Below are positions 17,554 to 25,829 of a DNA stretch of 64,000 bases, piece after piece. The first letter of the stretch is position 1; each line of letters begins with the position of its first letter. This stretch comes from Halococcus qingdaonensis (GTDB lineage Archaea > Halobacteriota > Halobacteria > Halobacteriales > Halococcaceae). The DNA lies in assembly GCF_024508235.1 (NCBI RefSeq), contig NZ_CP101943.1, positions 1,116,001 through 1,180,000 of the forward strand. The letters run 5' to 3'. A model generated the notes under the pieces. That model was not told where the DNA came from. It did no database searches and worked only from the letters and a program-made list of their open reading frames with translations. Position numbers and translations under genes: made by a program.

Positions 17554-19587
17554 TCATCGATCGTCACCACCCAGCAGGCGTGCGACGCCGAGTGCGATCG
17601 CGGCGAGCCCGGCAAGAATGCCGAATCCCGGCCCGTCGCCGCTCACGATACCGCCGCTCTCGCCCGTCCGTGCCGTGTCCGACTCGTTCGTCGTCTCGGT
17701 CGGCGTCGCCGTCGCCGTTGCGGTCGGTGTTGGCGTCGGTTCGGGGGTCGCCGTCGCGGTCGCCGGTCGGGCCGGCGTGTCTGTGGTCGCGGTCGAGCGT
17801 TCCTCGGCCTCCGGTGGCCGAAGACGATGGACGGCACCCGTCTCACCTTCGACGCCGAGATTGTCGGTCGTCAGCGCGTAGAGCTCGCCGTCGTTGTCGC
17901 GGGCGACACAGAGGAGATAGGAACCGAGCTCGCCGTTCTCGCCGTTGCCGATCGAGACCTCCTCGACCGACCACGAGTCGCCCTCGACGGGCGTGGCGGC
18001 GAACAGCGATCCACGTGGTGTGCCGTCCTTACTGTAATCGCCGAACACGTACTTGTTTCGAAGACCGGGAATGGTCGCGTTCTGGTAGATGTAGCCGCCG
18101 ATGACGGCGACGCCGACGCCGTTCGTCTCGTAGGTGTGCGGATACTCGATCACGGGATCGATGAGCGGCTCCCCGCCGCGGACGTCCGGCGGCGTCTTCG
18201 TGGGACAGTTGGAGCGATACGGGTCCGATCCCTGCGTGGCGACGAAACAGTGGCCGCCCTCGCGGACGTTCCAGCCGTAGTTACCGCCCTTGCGGACGAC
18301 GTTGACCTCCTCGTACCGGCGCTGACCGACGTCGGCGGCCATCAGCTTCCCGTCGGAGAAACCGATGCGCCACGGGTTGCGAAAGCCCCAGGCGTACTGT
18401 TCGTCAAGGCCTTCCTTGCCGACGAGCGGGTTGTCGTCGGGGATGCCGTAGGCCTTGTCGCCGTCGCGGCCGTCAACGTCGATACGCAGCACCGATCCCA
18501 TGAGGTTCTCGGTGACGTCCTGGCCGTTGCCGCCGAGGTTCGCACCGTACCAGTCGTCGGGCTGTTTCGACGATTTGAGCGCGCCGCCGCCGTTGCCGAT
18601 GCCGATATACAGGTAGTCGTCGGGGCCGAAGACGATCGCCCCGCCGTTGTGGGTGTAGTACGGCGAGGGGATTTCGAGCACCGTCCGCTGGGAGTCCGCG
18701 ACCGCCCCGGTCACGTCCTCGTTGGCCTCGAACTCCGCGATGACCTGCGTATGCGTGTAGTTTCCGGGCGTTCCGGGGCGCGATTTGGCACTGAAGTGGA
18801 CGTAGAACTTCCGGTTGTCGGCGAAGTTCGGATGAAAGGCCAACCCGAGCAGCCCGCGTTCGTCGATCGTCTTGATCTCGGGGAGGTTGTCGAAATCGAT
18901 GAGCTGATCGCGCACGTCGAGGAAGACGTCGCCACCGCTGCCGTCGGCTCCGTATCGACGGATGACGCCGATCTGATCGACGATGAAGAACGCGTCGCGC
19001 TCGCCTGGTGGGGCTTCGAGCCCGAGCGGGGCCGTGATGCCGCCGTCGATGACGGTGTCGGTCCTGACCGTCGGGCCCGTCGGGAAGAACCCCTCCGGCT
19101 CGCTCGACTCCGTCGTCGTCTCGGTCCCACCGCTTTCGCTCGACAGCGTGATGTCGCCGCGCATCGAGTTGAGGTGGGCCTGACAGACGTACTCGTCCAT
19201 CGCCTCGGTCGCCGTGAACTCCAGTGTCTGGGTCTGCCCCTCGTCGGACATGTACTGGGTGCGCTCGATGACGGCGTCGTCGGCATCGAGCAGGGCGACG
19301 TTGTGCTGTGCGCCGTCGACGTTCTTCCACGTCAGTCGGTAGGTCGTCCCGACGTCGAGTTCGAGCGTTGGGTTGGTCGTCCCCTGGATCCCCGATGGCT
19401 TCCGACCGACCCAGCCGGTCGTCTCGCCGCCGAGGCGGATCGGCGTCGGCTGGGACTGGGCACGTGCACCCGTAATACTTCCGACGCCGGCGAGACCGGT
19501 CACGCCGGCAGCGGTGGCAGCGAGAAAGCGCCGGCGGGAGGGCCGACCGGACGGAATGGAGGTCTCTCCGTTGGTTCCCTTCGTCAT
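17554..19587 (-). CDS. Secreted cupredoxin/PQQ-type sugar dehydrogenase fusion 2, PGF-CTERM-like
   Basis: 677 residues with the same layout as the next gene downstream: Tat signal (RRRFLAATAAGV), cupredoxin domain with His95, Cys135, His138 and Met142 (QHNVALLD, YVCQAHLNSM), sugar dehydrogenase propeller (LLGLAFHPNF, YLYIGIGNGGG, GNGQDVTENLMGSVLRIDVD), a Thr/Pro-rich stalk (TPTPTATATATP) and a PGF-CTERM-like end (GPGFGILAGLAA...GGDDR). It is first in a two-gene unit with fusion 1. The propeller sequences differ enough that different sugars are likely. ATG at 19587; the 170 bp upstream hold the promoter. Confidence 0.87.
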   Translation of the reverse strand: MTKGTNGETSIPSGRPSRRRFLAATAAGVTGLAGVGSITGARAQSQPTPIRLGGETTGWVGRKPSGIQGTTNPTLELDVGTTYRLTWKNVDGAQHNVALLDADDAVIERTQYMSDEGQTQTLEFTATEAMDEYVCQAHLNSMRGDITLSSESGGTETTTESSEPEGFFPTGPTVRTDTVIDGGITAPLGLEAPPGERDAFFIVDQIGVIRRYGADGSGGDVFLDVRDQLIDFDNLPEIKTIDERGLLGLAFHPNFADNRKFYVHFSAKSRPGTPGNYTHTQVIAEFEANEDVTGAVADSQRTVLEIPSPYYTHNGGAIVFGPDDYLYIGIGNGGGALKSSKQPDDWYGANLGGNGQDVTENLMGSVLRIDVDGRDGDKAYGIPDDNPLVGKEGLDEQYAWGFRNPWRIGFSDGKLMAADVGQRRYEEVNVVRKGGNYGWNVREGGHCFVATQGSDPYRSNCPTKTPPDVRGGEPLIDPVIEYPHTYETNGVGVAVIGGYIYQNATIPGLRNKYVFGDYSKDGTPRGSLFAATPVEGDSWSVEEVSIGNGENGELGSYLLCVARDNDGELYALTTDNLGVEGETGAVHRLRPPEAEERSTATTDTPARPATATATPEPTPTPTATATATPTETTNESDTARTGESGGIVSGDGPGFGILAGLAAIALGVARLLGGDDR

Positions 19588-19757
19588 ATTCTCTCCCGGA
19601 CCGCGCGTCGCGATGCGGCGGTGCCGGTGACTGTCTGAACGGGGGGTCGGTGCTCACTTAGGGGTTGTGATACGCCCACCAGCCGACGGAAATCACCCCG
19701 TTAAGAACTGAACGCCTCGATCGTCGAACGTCCTTCCGTCCGCCTACCCTCGCCCGT

Positions 19758-21344
19758 TCAATCGTGGCGGAACGCGCGCTGACCGGTGTGGACCATCGCG
19801 ATGCCCGCCTCGTCGGCGGCGGCGATCACGTCGTCGTCGTTGACCGACCCGCCGGGTTGGACGACCGCCTCGATGCCCGCGTCGACGGCGGCCTCGATGC
19901 CGTCGGGGAACGGGAAGAAGGCGTCCGACGCCATCACCGCACCCGCTGCGGATTTCCCCTCGGCGTGTTCGTCGGCCTTCATCGCGGCGAGTCGTACCGC
20001 ATCGACCCGCGAGACCTGTCCCATGCCGATGCCCACAGTTTCAGTACCGTCGGCGAAGACGATGGCGTTCGATTTGACGTGTTTGATGACCCACCACGCG
20101 AAGCAGATCGTCTCCAGCTGCGCGTCGGTCGGCTCGCGTTCGGTGACGATCTCCAAGTCTTCGGGGGCGATCGCCTGCTCGTCACGCTCCTGGATCAGTC
20201 GCCCACCGGCGAGCGGTTTTTCCACCAGCGGGGATGGATCGCTGTCGAACTCCTCGATGTCGAGCACGCGGAGGTTGTCCTCCCCGCGTAGCACCACGAG
20301 TGCGTCCTCGGTGTAGCCCGGCGCGAGGACGACCTCCTTGAACGACTCGACGATCCGCTCGGCGGTCGCCTCGTCGCACTCGCGGTTCAGCGCGACGATC
20401 CCCCCGAACGCGCTCATCGGATCGGTGGCGAGCGCGTCCTCGTAGGCCGCCGCGAGCGTGTCGGCGGTCGCACAGCCAGCGGGATTGGTGTGCTTTATCA
20501 CCGCGGCCGCCGGTTCGTCGAACTCGCGAACCAATCCGAGCGCGCCGTCGGCATCGTTGTAGTTGTTGTACGAGAGGTTTTTCGCGCCGGGGTTCAGCTG
20601 TGGCGCATCGACGACGCTCGCCCTCGTGTCCGCGTCGGCGTAGAGCGCGGCCGACTGGTGTGGGTTCTCGCCGTACCGGAGTTCCGCCGTGCGCTCGGTG
20701 CCTCGGACGCGCCGGGTCGGGAACACACCGTTTCGATCGCCCGCGACCCGTACCTCGCGCTCGTCGCCCTCGCCCTCGATGGTCAGCTTTCCCTCGGCAA
20801 ACAGCCTGACGGCGCGTGGATAGGCCGCGAACTCGGCCTCGTGGAGCACGCGCTCCTTCAGCGATGCCGAGTCGTCGTCCGTATAGACGGCGACCGGCTC
20901 CTGGGTGACGATCGGGCCGGCGTCGACCTCCTCGGTGACGAGATGGACGGTACAGCCGGTGACGTCGACGTCGGCGTCCAGGACCTGTTCGTGGGCATCG
21001 ATCCCCGGGAAGGCGGGCAGGAGGGACGGATGGATGTTGAACGTTGGCGGCGCAGCATCGACGAACTCCTCGGTGAGCACGCGCATGTAGCCGTCGAGAC
21101 AGACCAGTTCGGCGTCGTACTCGTCGAGTCTGTCGAGCAGTCGCCGTTCGTGATTCCCCCGGGATTCTCCATCCTCGGGTTCGACGACCTCGGTGGGAAT
21201 CCCGCGCTCGGTGGCTGCATCGAGCACCGGCGCATCGGCGTCGTTCGTCAGAACGACGCTCAGTTCCGCGCCGCCGGGCGCGCGGTCGGCGATCCGAACG
21301 AGGTTGCGGCCGCGATTACCCGCCAGTCCTGCGATCGGTGTCAT
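19758..21344 (-). CDS. purNH: PurN-PurH fusion: GAR formyltransferase plus AICAR formyltransferase
   Basis: 528 residues. Residues 1-195 are a PurN-type glycinamide ribonucleotide formyltransferase with the catalytic set Asn103, His105 (TFNIHPSLLP) and Asp141 (DAGPIV), spaced as in E. coli PurN (106, 108, 144). From about 218 onward is the AICAR formyltransferase domain of PurH (RYGENPHQSA, KHTNPAGCA, SFKEVVLAPGY, MASDAFFPF). The IMP cyclohydrolase domain of bacterial PurH is absent; archaea commonly use PurO for that step. Both fused steps use a one-carbon donor. The start MTPIAGLAGNRG is supported by the fold; the upstream extension overlaps repeat B. Confidence 0.92.
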   Translation of the reverse strand: MTPIAGLAGNRGRNLVRIADRAPGGAELSVVLTNDADAPVLDAATERGIPTEVVEPEDGESRGNHERRLLDRLDEYDAELVCLDGYMRVLTEEFVDAAPPTFNIHPSLLPAFPGIDAHEQVLDADVDVTGCTVHLVTEEVDAGPIVTQEPVAVYTDDDSASLKERVLHEAEFAAYPRAVRLFAEGKLTIEGEGDEREVRVAGDRNGVFPTRRVRGTERTAELRYGENPHQSAALYADADTRASVVDAPQLNPGAKNLSYNNYNDADGALGLVREFDEPAAAVIKHTNPAGCATADTLAAAYEDALATDPMSAFGGIVALNRECDEATAERIVESFKEVVLAPGYTEDALVVLRGEDNLRVLDIEEFDSDPSPLVEKPLAGGRLIQERDEQAIAPEDLEIVTEREPTDAQLETICFAWWVIKHVKSNAIVFADGTETVGIGMGQVSRVDAVRLAAMKADEHAEGKSAAGAVMASDAFFPFPDGIEAAVDAGIEAVVQPGGSVNDDDVIAAADEAGIAMVHTGQRAFRHD

Positions 21345-21784
21345 GGCTGAAGAGGATGCGCCGTGCGCAAAGTGCGTTCGGATTCGAGAACGGTGGCTAC
21401 GGGCCATCTTTCGATGAAATTCGTGAGAAATTCGATTGTCCACATGGCGCGCGCTCGCGTCCGGCGAGAGCCGAGCGGGACGAAGGTCCCGCTGACCGTG
21501 CGAACGGGCGGCGAAGCCGCCCGTGAGCAGACGATAGCGAGCGCCGGACGCGGATCGGCGTGCGAGGGATGAGTGAGCGACCAAAGGGAGCGAGCGAATC
21601 GGTTGGGGAGGTATGTGGGCTGTGCGGGATTCATTGTCGTCAGGTGTTGCGGTCGTAACTGCTCTGCTGACCGAGACTGATCTAATGACCTGAGTAAACG
21701 CTATGACATCCGAAATCGAATCGGACTCGCGAGAGCGATGGGCGATTCGACACCCATTTCACCGGACTCGGTTCAGTCGTACCC
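21345..21784. other. 440-bp intergenic region between divergent purNH and purB
   Basis: No gene supported. About 190 bp are occupied by repeat copy B (21444-21631). The remaining 150 bp before purB are less GC-rich and must contain the purB promoter, but I see no strong TATA box. Confidence 0.55.
21444..21631 (+). repeat. Dispersed modular repeat, copy B
   Basis: Starts ATGGCGCGCGCTCGCG and contains a middle module with a GGGCGGC-GAAG-CCGCCC hairpin (about 21508-21521), then the GGATCGGCGTGCGAGGGATG box and the ATCGGTTGGGGAGGTATGTG box shared with copies A and C. A 42-codon open frame crosses it, but the copies do not keep that frame. Confidence 0.75.
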
Positions 21785-23167
21785 ATGACAGACCGCGGTC
21801 CGCTTTCGGCTGTGTCGCCACTCGATGGCCGGTACGCACGCTACACCGAACCGCTCGTCGAGTACGCGAGCGAGGCGGCCCTGCTGCGCGCTCGCGTCCG
21901 CGTCGAGGTCGAGTATCTCGTCGCGCTCGCGGAACTCGACGCCACCCCGATCGAACTTGACGCCGACGATCAAAGACACCTCCGAGAGCTGTACGAGGAG
22001 TTCACCGAGGAGGACGCGGCCCTGATCAAGCGCATCGAAACCGAGGGCACGGCGGAGCACTCGGCGACCAACCACGACGTGAAGGCCGTCGAGTATTTCG
22101 TTCGTGACGGGCTCCCCGACCCGGATATCGCCCCGTGGGTCCACTTCGGACTGACGAGCGAGGACGTCAACAACCTCGCGCGCCGACTGCTGCTCAAGCC
22201 CGCCGTCGAGGAAGTGCTGGTGCCCGAACTCGACGCGATCCGGGAGTCGTTCGCGGGGATGGCGAACGAATACAGTGACAACCCGATGCTCGCGCGCACG
22301 CACGGCCAGCCTGCGACGCCGACGACGCTCGGCAAGGAGATGGCCGTCTACGCCGGTCGACTGGAGAGAGCTATCGAGCGCGTCGAACGTGCCGCCGGCG
22401 ATCTCGCGGGCAAACTCGCCGGCGCGAGCGGGACCTACGCCGCCCACCACGCCGCCTATCCCGACGTCGACTGGCGATCATTTGCCGAGGAATTCGTCCG
22501 CTCGCTCGGGCTCGCGCACGTCGAACCCGTCACACAGATCAACCCGTGTGACGATCTCGCGGCGCTGTTCGACGCGCTCCGCGGTGCGAACGCGATCCTG
22601 CTCGACGCCGACCGGGACATGTGGCGCTACGTCTCGGATGGCTATCTCGGCCAGGAGAGCGACGCGGGCGAGACGGGCTCGTCGACGATGCCGCACAAGG
22701 TCAACCCGATCGACTTCGAGAACAGCGAAGGCAACCTCTCGAAGGCCGACAGCGACCTCTCCTTCCTCGCCGAGACCCTCACGACCTCACGGCTCCAGCG
22801 TGATCTCTCGGACTCGACGGTCAAGCGGAACGTGGGCACGGCGCTCGCCCACAGCCTCATCGGCTATCGGAAGACCCAAACTGGTCTCTCGAAGGTCGTC
22901 CCGAACGAGCGGGTGATGCGCGAGGAGTTGGAGGAAAACCCCGAGGTCATCGGCGAGGCCGTGCAGACGATCCTCCGCCGTGAGGGCCACACCGACGCCT
23001 ACGAGCGGGTGAAGGAACTTACCCGTGGGCGACGCACCAGTCTCGACGATTTCCGCGAGCTGTTCGCCGAGCTCGACGTGAGCGAGGCAACCCGTGCGGA
23101 ACTGCGCGCGCTCGCACCTGCCGACTACACCGGGTTGGCAAGCGAGTTGGCTGATTCGGCCGAATAA
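21785..23167 (+). CDS. purB: Adenylosuccinate lyase
   Basis: 460 residues. Fumarase/aspartase-superfamily enzyme that splits adenylosuccinate and SAICAR in purine synthesis. Seen: SPLDGRYARYTEPL at the N-terminus, the TSEDVNN segment near 120, ARTHGQPATPTTLGKE, and the signature GSSTMPHKVNPIDFENSEGN near 300. Length is normal. It is divergent from purNH and flanked on both sides by copies of the dispersed repeat in opposite orientation. The start is the ATG giving MTDRGPLSAVSPLDGRY. Confidence 0.96.
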   Translation: MTDRGPLSAVSPLDGRYARYTEPLVEYASEAALLRARVRVEVEYLVALAELDATPIELDADDQRHLRELYEEFTEEDAALIKRIETEGTAEHSATNHDVKAVEYFVRDGLPDPDIAPWVHFGLTSEDVNNLARRLLLKPAVEEVLVPELDAIRESFAGMANEYSDNPMLARTHGQPATPTTLGKEMAVYAGRLERAIERVERAAGDLAGKLAGASGTYAAHHAAYPDVDWRSFAEEFVRSLGLAHVEPVTQINPCDDLAALFDALRGANAILLDADRDMWRYVSDGYLGQESDAGETGSSTMPHKVNPIDFENSEGNLSKADSDLSFLAETLTTSRLQRDLSDSTVKRNVGTALAHSLIGYRKTQTGLSKVVPNERVMREELEENPEVIGEAVQTILRREGHTDAYERVKELTRGRRTSLDDFRELFAELDVSEATRAELRALAPADYTGLASELADSAE

Positions 23168-23208
23168 ATCGATCGAGGAGCAGCCAGACCGGCCACTCGG
23201 GAACCGCA

Positions 23209-23366
23209 CGAACCGCACAGCCCACGAGCCTCCCCAACCGACTGCGCTCCTCGCTCGTTTCACTCGCTGTGGTGCTCATCCCTCGCACGCTGATCCACGC
23301 TCGGTGCTCGCCGGCGAGGCGCTCCGCGCCTCGCGACGCTCGCACACGAGCGTGAGCGCGCGCCAT
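23209..23366 (-). repeat. Dispersed modular repeat, copy C (inverted relative to A and B)
   Basis: On the minus strand it begins ATGGCGCGCGCTCACG, has a middle module with a GCGAGGCGC-GGA-GCGCCTCGC hairpin (about 23313-23333), then GTGCGAGGGATGAGC and CGGTTGGGGAGGCTCGTGGG. It fills the gap between purB and the convergent ferritin-like gene. Confidence 0.75.
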
Positions 23367-23393
23367 CGGTGGAAGAACAGCCGTCGTGCTGCG

Positions 23394-23855
23394 TCAGTTG
23401 TCGTATTCTTTGCGATAGCCTTCGAACTCGGTGAGATGCTCCTCCTCGTCGGCGAGCAGCTCCGTCGCGAGGTCCTCGGTCACGGGGTCGTCGGCTTCGT
23501 CGGCGACGGTGACGAGTTCGCGGTAGGTCTCGACCGCGCCCTTTTCGGCCTCGATGACGCCGTCGATCACCGCGAGTGTGTCGGTCGGGTCCTCGGGTGG
23601 CTGGAGGCTCTCCTGACCCATTTCGAGCTCGTAGGAGCCCTTCGGCTGATCGCCCAGCTGGACGATGCGTTCGCCGAGCTCTTCGGCGTGGCCGAGCTCC
23701 TCCTCGACGTCGGCGCTCAGGCTGTCGGCGACCTCCTCGGCGGCGACGCCTGCGAGCGCGATGGCGTCGGTCTGGTAGTTGATCACGGTCTCGAACTCGT
23801 CGTTGCGTGCCTCGTGCAGCAGGTCGAGCACCTGCTCGTCACCCTCCGTGCTCAT
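23394..23855 (-). CDS. Ferritin-like four-helix protein
   Basis: 153 residues, mostly amphipathic helix, very acidic. Ferritin-like ExxH pairs are visible: EEELGHAEEL near 60-70 and DEEEHLTEF near the C-terminus, with further Glu positions in RNDEFETVINYQ and EAEKGAVETYRELV, which fits a di-iron site. A role in iron storage or oxidative protection is likely but not shown; a rubrerythrin/bacterioferritin-like relative is the best description. ATG at 23855. A TATA box 27 bp upstream overlaps the end of dapE, so it can be transcribed apart from the lysine operon. Confidence 0.75.
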   Translation of the reverse strand: MSTEGDEQVLDLLHEARNDEFETVINYQTDAIALAGVAAEEVADSLSADVEEELGHAEELGERIVQLGDQPKGSYELEMGQESLQPPEDPTDTLAVIDGVIEAEKGAVETYRELVTVADEADDPVTEDLATELLADEEEHLTEFEGYRKEYDN

Positions 23856-23878
23856 ACTCCCGAATTCGGACGGCGCGT

Positions 23879-23886
23879 GCTTAAGT
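23879..23886 (-). promoter_or_regulatory. TATA box of the ferritin-like gene
   Basis: The minus strand reads ACTTAAGC, 27 bp before the ATG at 23855, overlapping the last codons of dapE. Confidence 0.45.
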
Positions 23887-24978
23887 GTGGGTCTTCCGGA
23901 AGAGCGATATGAGAACCTGACCGAGCAGCGCCGCCGCACGTTCGACTTCGGGAAGACGGACGTACTCGCGTTCGGCGTGGGCTACCGGGCCGTCCCCGTC
24001 CGCGAGGTCGCCCGGTCCGAACACCACGGTCGGAGCCTCGCGGGCGAAATACGACGCCTCGGTCGCGGCCGTGAACGGGCGAGCGTCACAGCCCGTTTCT
24101 CGAAACGCGTCGACCACTCTCGAATCGGCCGGCATCTCGAACGCTTCCAGGAACGGCGTTTCGCGTTCGGTGAGGGCGAACGACATGGTCGAGCCGAGCC
24201 GCTCGTGGAGGTAGTCGTCGAGATCGCGCTCGAAACCCGTCGCCGTCTCCGGCGGCACGCTCCGGCGATCGACGACGATCTCGCAGCCGGCGGGCACCTG
24301 ATTCGTCGCGGCCCCACCCTCGACGATCGTCGGCGTGAGCGTCGGCGCACCGAGATCGGGATGGACCGAGAGCGCGTCGGAGCGCTCGCCGAACTCGTCG
24401 ATGGCCTCGATGGCGGCCGCAGCCCCCGTGATCGCGTTCGTTCCGGTGTGTGGTTCGGCGGCGTGGGCACTCTCGCCCTCGACCCTTACCGTTCCCTCGA
24501 AACGCCCCTTGCCGGCGGTACAGACGTCCAGACCGGTCGGTTCACCGACGATGACCGCGTCACCGCGCTCACCATCGAGATCGAGGGTAGGAACGAGCGC
24601 CGCCGCCCCGTGCGATCGCAGCTCCTCGTCGGGTGTCACCGCGAGCGTGAGTCGTCCTCGACCAGGTTTACAGTCGAGAAACGCCGCCAGCATCGCCGCG
24701 AGCGGTCCTTTCGCGTCGCAGGAACCCCGGCCATGAAGTACGTCGCCCTCCCGTTCGGCGGGTACGTGCGGTGCGACCGTATCGAGATGGGTGTTCAAGA
24801 CGATGTGCGGCCCGGACGAATTACCCTTGCTCGCCAGCACGCTCCCGCCGTCGTGGACCGTCGGTTCGACGCCGTGGGCGGCGAGGTGGTCACACAGCAG
24901 CGCGCGCATCGGCTCGACGGTCTCGTGCGAGGGGGTTTCGACGGCCGTTTCGAGAAATTCGAGCGGGTCGAACTCCAT
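23881..24978 (-). CDS. dapE: M20-family deacylase, probable succinyl-diaminopimelate desuccinylase
   Basis: 365 residues. M20 zinc peptidase fold with metal and catalytic segments NTHLDTVAPH, GRGSCDAKGP and VTPDEELRSHGA, and the lid region GESAHAAEPHTGTNA. M20 members include DapE, ArgE and LysK; the position as last gene of a dap operon containing dapD (the succinylase branch) decides for DapE. Its ATG overlaps the dapF stop by one base (TGATG). Product: LL-diaminopimelate for DapF. Confidence 0.87.
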   Translation of the reverse strand: MEFDPLEFLETAVETPSHETVEPMRALLCDHLAAHGVEPTVHDGGSVLASKGNSSGPHIVLNTHLDTVAPHVPAEREGDVLHGRGSCDAKGPLAAMLAAFLDCKPGRGRLTLAVTPDEELRSHGAAALVPTLDLDGERGDAVIVGEPTGLDVCTAGKGRFEGTVRVEGESAHAAEPHTGTNAITGAAAAIEAIDEFGERSDALSVHPDLGAPTLTPTIVEGGAATNQVPAGCEIVVDRRSVPPETATGFERDLDDYLHERLGSTMSFALTERETPFLEAFEMPADSRVVDAFRETGCDARPFTAATEASYFAREAPTVVFGPGDLADGDGPVAHAEREYVRLPEVERAAALLGQVLISLFRKTHT

Positions 24979-25829
24979 CAGTCGCCGGCCGCCTCGACGG
25001 CCGGCGAGGCAGCCATCGAGACGGTCCCGGCGAACTCACGTTCGGTCGGACCGGCGAGCGCCGCGCCGCGCTCGGTGAAGCGGACGTCGAGCCGGCCGCC
25101 CGGCGGATGGACGGGGATCGAATCACGCTCGGTCAGGCCGAGTTCGCGGGCGACCGCCGCGATCGCCACGGCACCGGTCCCGCACGAGCGTGTCTCACCC
25201 TCGACACCGCGCTCGTAGGTGCGCTGATCGAACCCCTCGTCGCGCGGGCTGGCGAACGTGACGTTCGCCCCGCGCGGGAATCGGTCGGCGTGGCGCACCG
25301 GCGGCGCGAGCACGTCGAGATCAACGGTCGCAACGTCGTCGACGAATGCTACAGCGTGGGGAACGCCGGTGTCGACCGCCGTTACGGTCAGATCCTCCAT
25401 TGATTCGTCGAGCAACGGTTCGTCGCCGGCGAGCGGGACGGCGTCGGGTGCGAAGCTCGCTTCACCCATCTCGACGGTCACGCCTGCGTCGTCGACGGTC
25501 GCGCGCCGGGTGCCGGCCTGCGTGTCGACCATTACCGTCTCCGCGGCCGTTCGCTCGGCCGCCCACGCCGCCGCACAGCGCGCGCCGTTGCCACACATCG
25601 GCGCGGTCGAGCCGTCGGGCTGGACGAGCGTCATCACAACGCGCGGCGACGCGTAGCCGTCTTCGAGCGCGAGGAAGAGCACGCCGTCGGCACCCGTCCG
25701 CTCGCCGACCGCGAGCCCGTCGTCGCCGTCACAGAGCTCGATCGTGAGCGCCCGTCGGTCGGCGACGGGTTCGCTCGCGTCGATCACGAAGAAATCGTTG
25801 CCCGTACCGTGGTACTTCTCGACGTTCAT
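24978..25829 (-). CDS. dapF: Diaminopimelate epimerase
   Basis: 283 residues. Cofactor-free epimerase converting LL- to meso-diaminopimelate. Catalytic cysteines Cys79 (MCGNGARC) and Cys216 (RSCGTGAVA) are both present, as is the start motif KYHGTGNDFFVID. The start is the ATG at 25829, overlapping the lysA stop by four bases (ATGA). Confidence 0.95.
   Translation of the reverse strand: MNVEKYHGTGNDFFVIDASEPVADRRALTIELCDGDDGLAVGERTGADGVLFLALEDGYASPRVVMTLVQPDGSTAPMCGNGARCAAAWAAERTAAETVMVDTQAGTRRATVDDAGVTVEMGEASFAPDAVPLAGDEPLLDESMEDLTVTAVDTGVPHAVAFVDDVATVDLDVLAPPVRHADRFPRGANVTFASPRDEGFDQRTYERGVEGETRSCGTGAVAIAAVARELGLTERDSIPVHPPGGRLDVRFTERGAALAGPTEREFAGTVSMAASPAVEAAGD

Noticed and set aside
21444-21572. 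Small Arg-rich protein gene inside repeat copy B
   Set aside because: The frame is not kept in copies A and C, and the sequence is a non-coding modular repeat.
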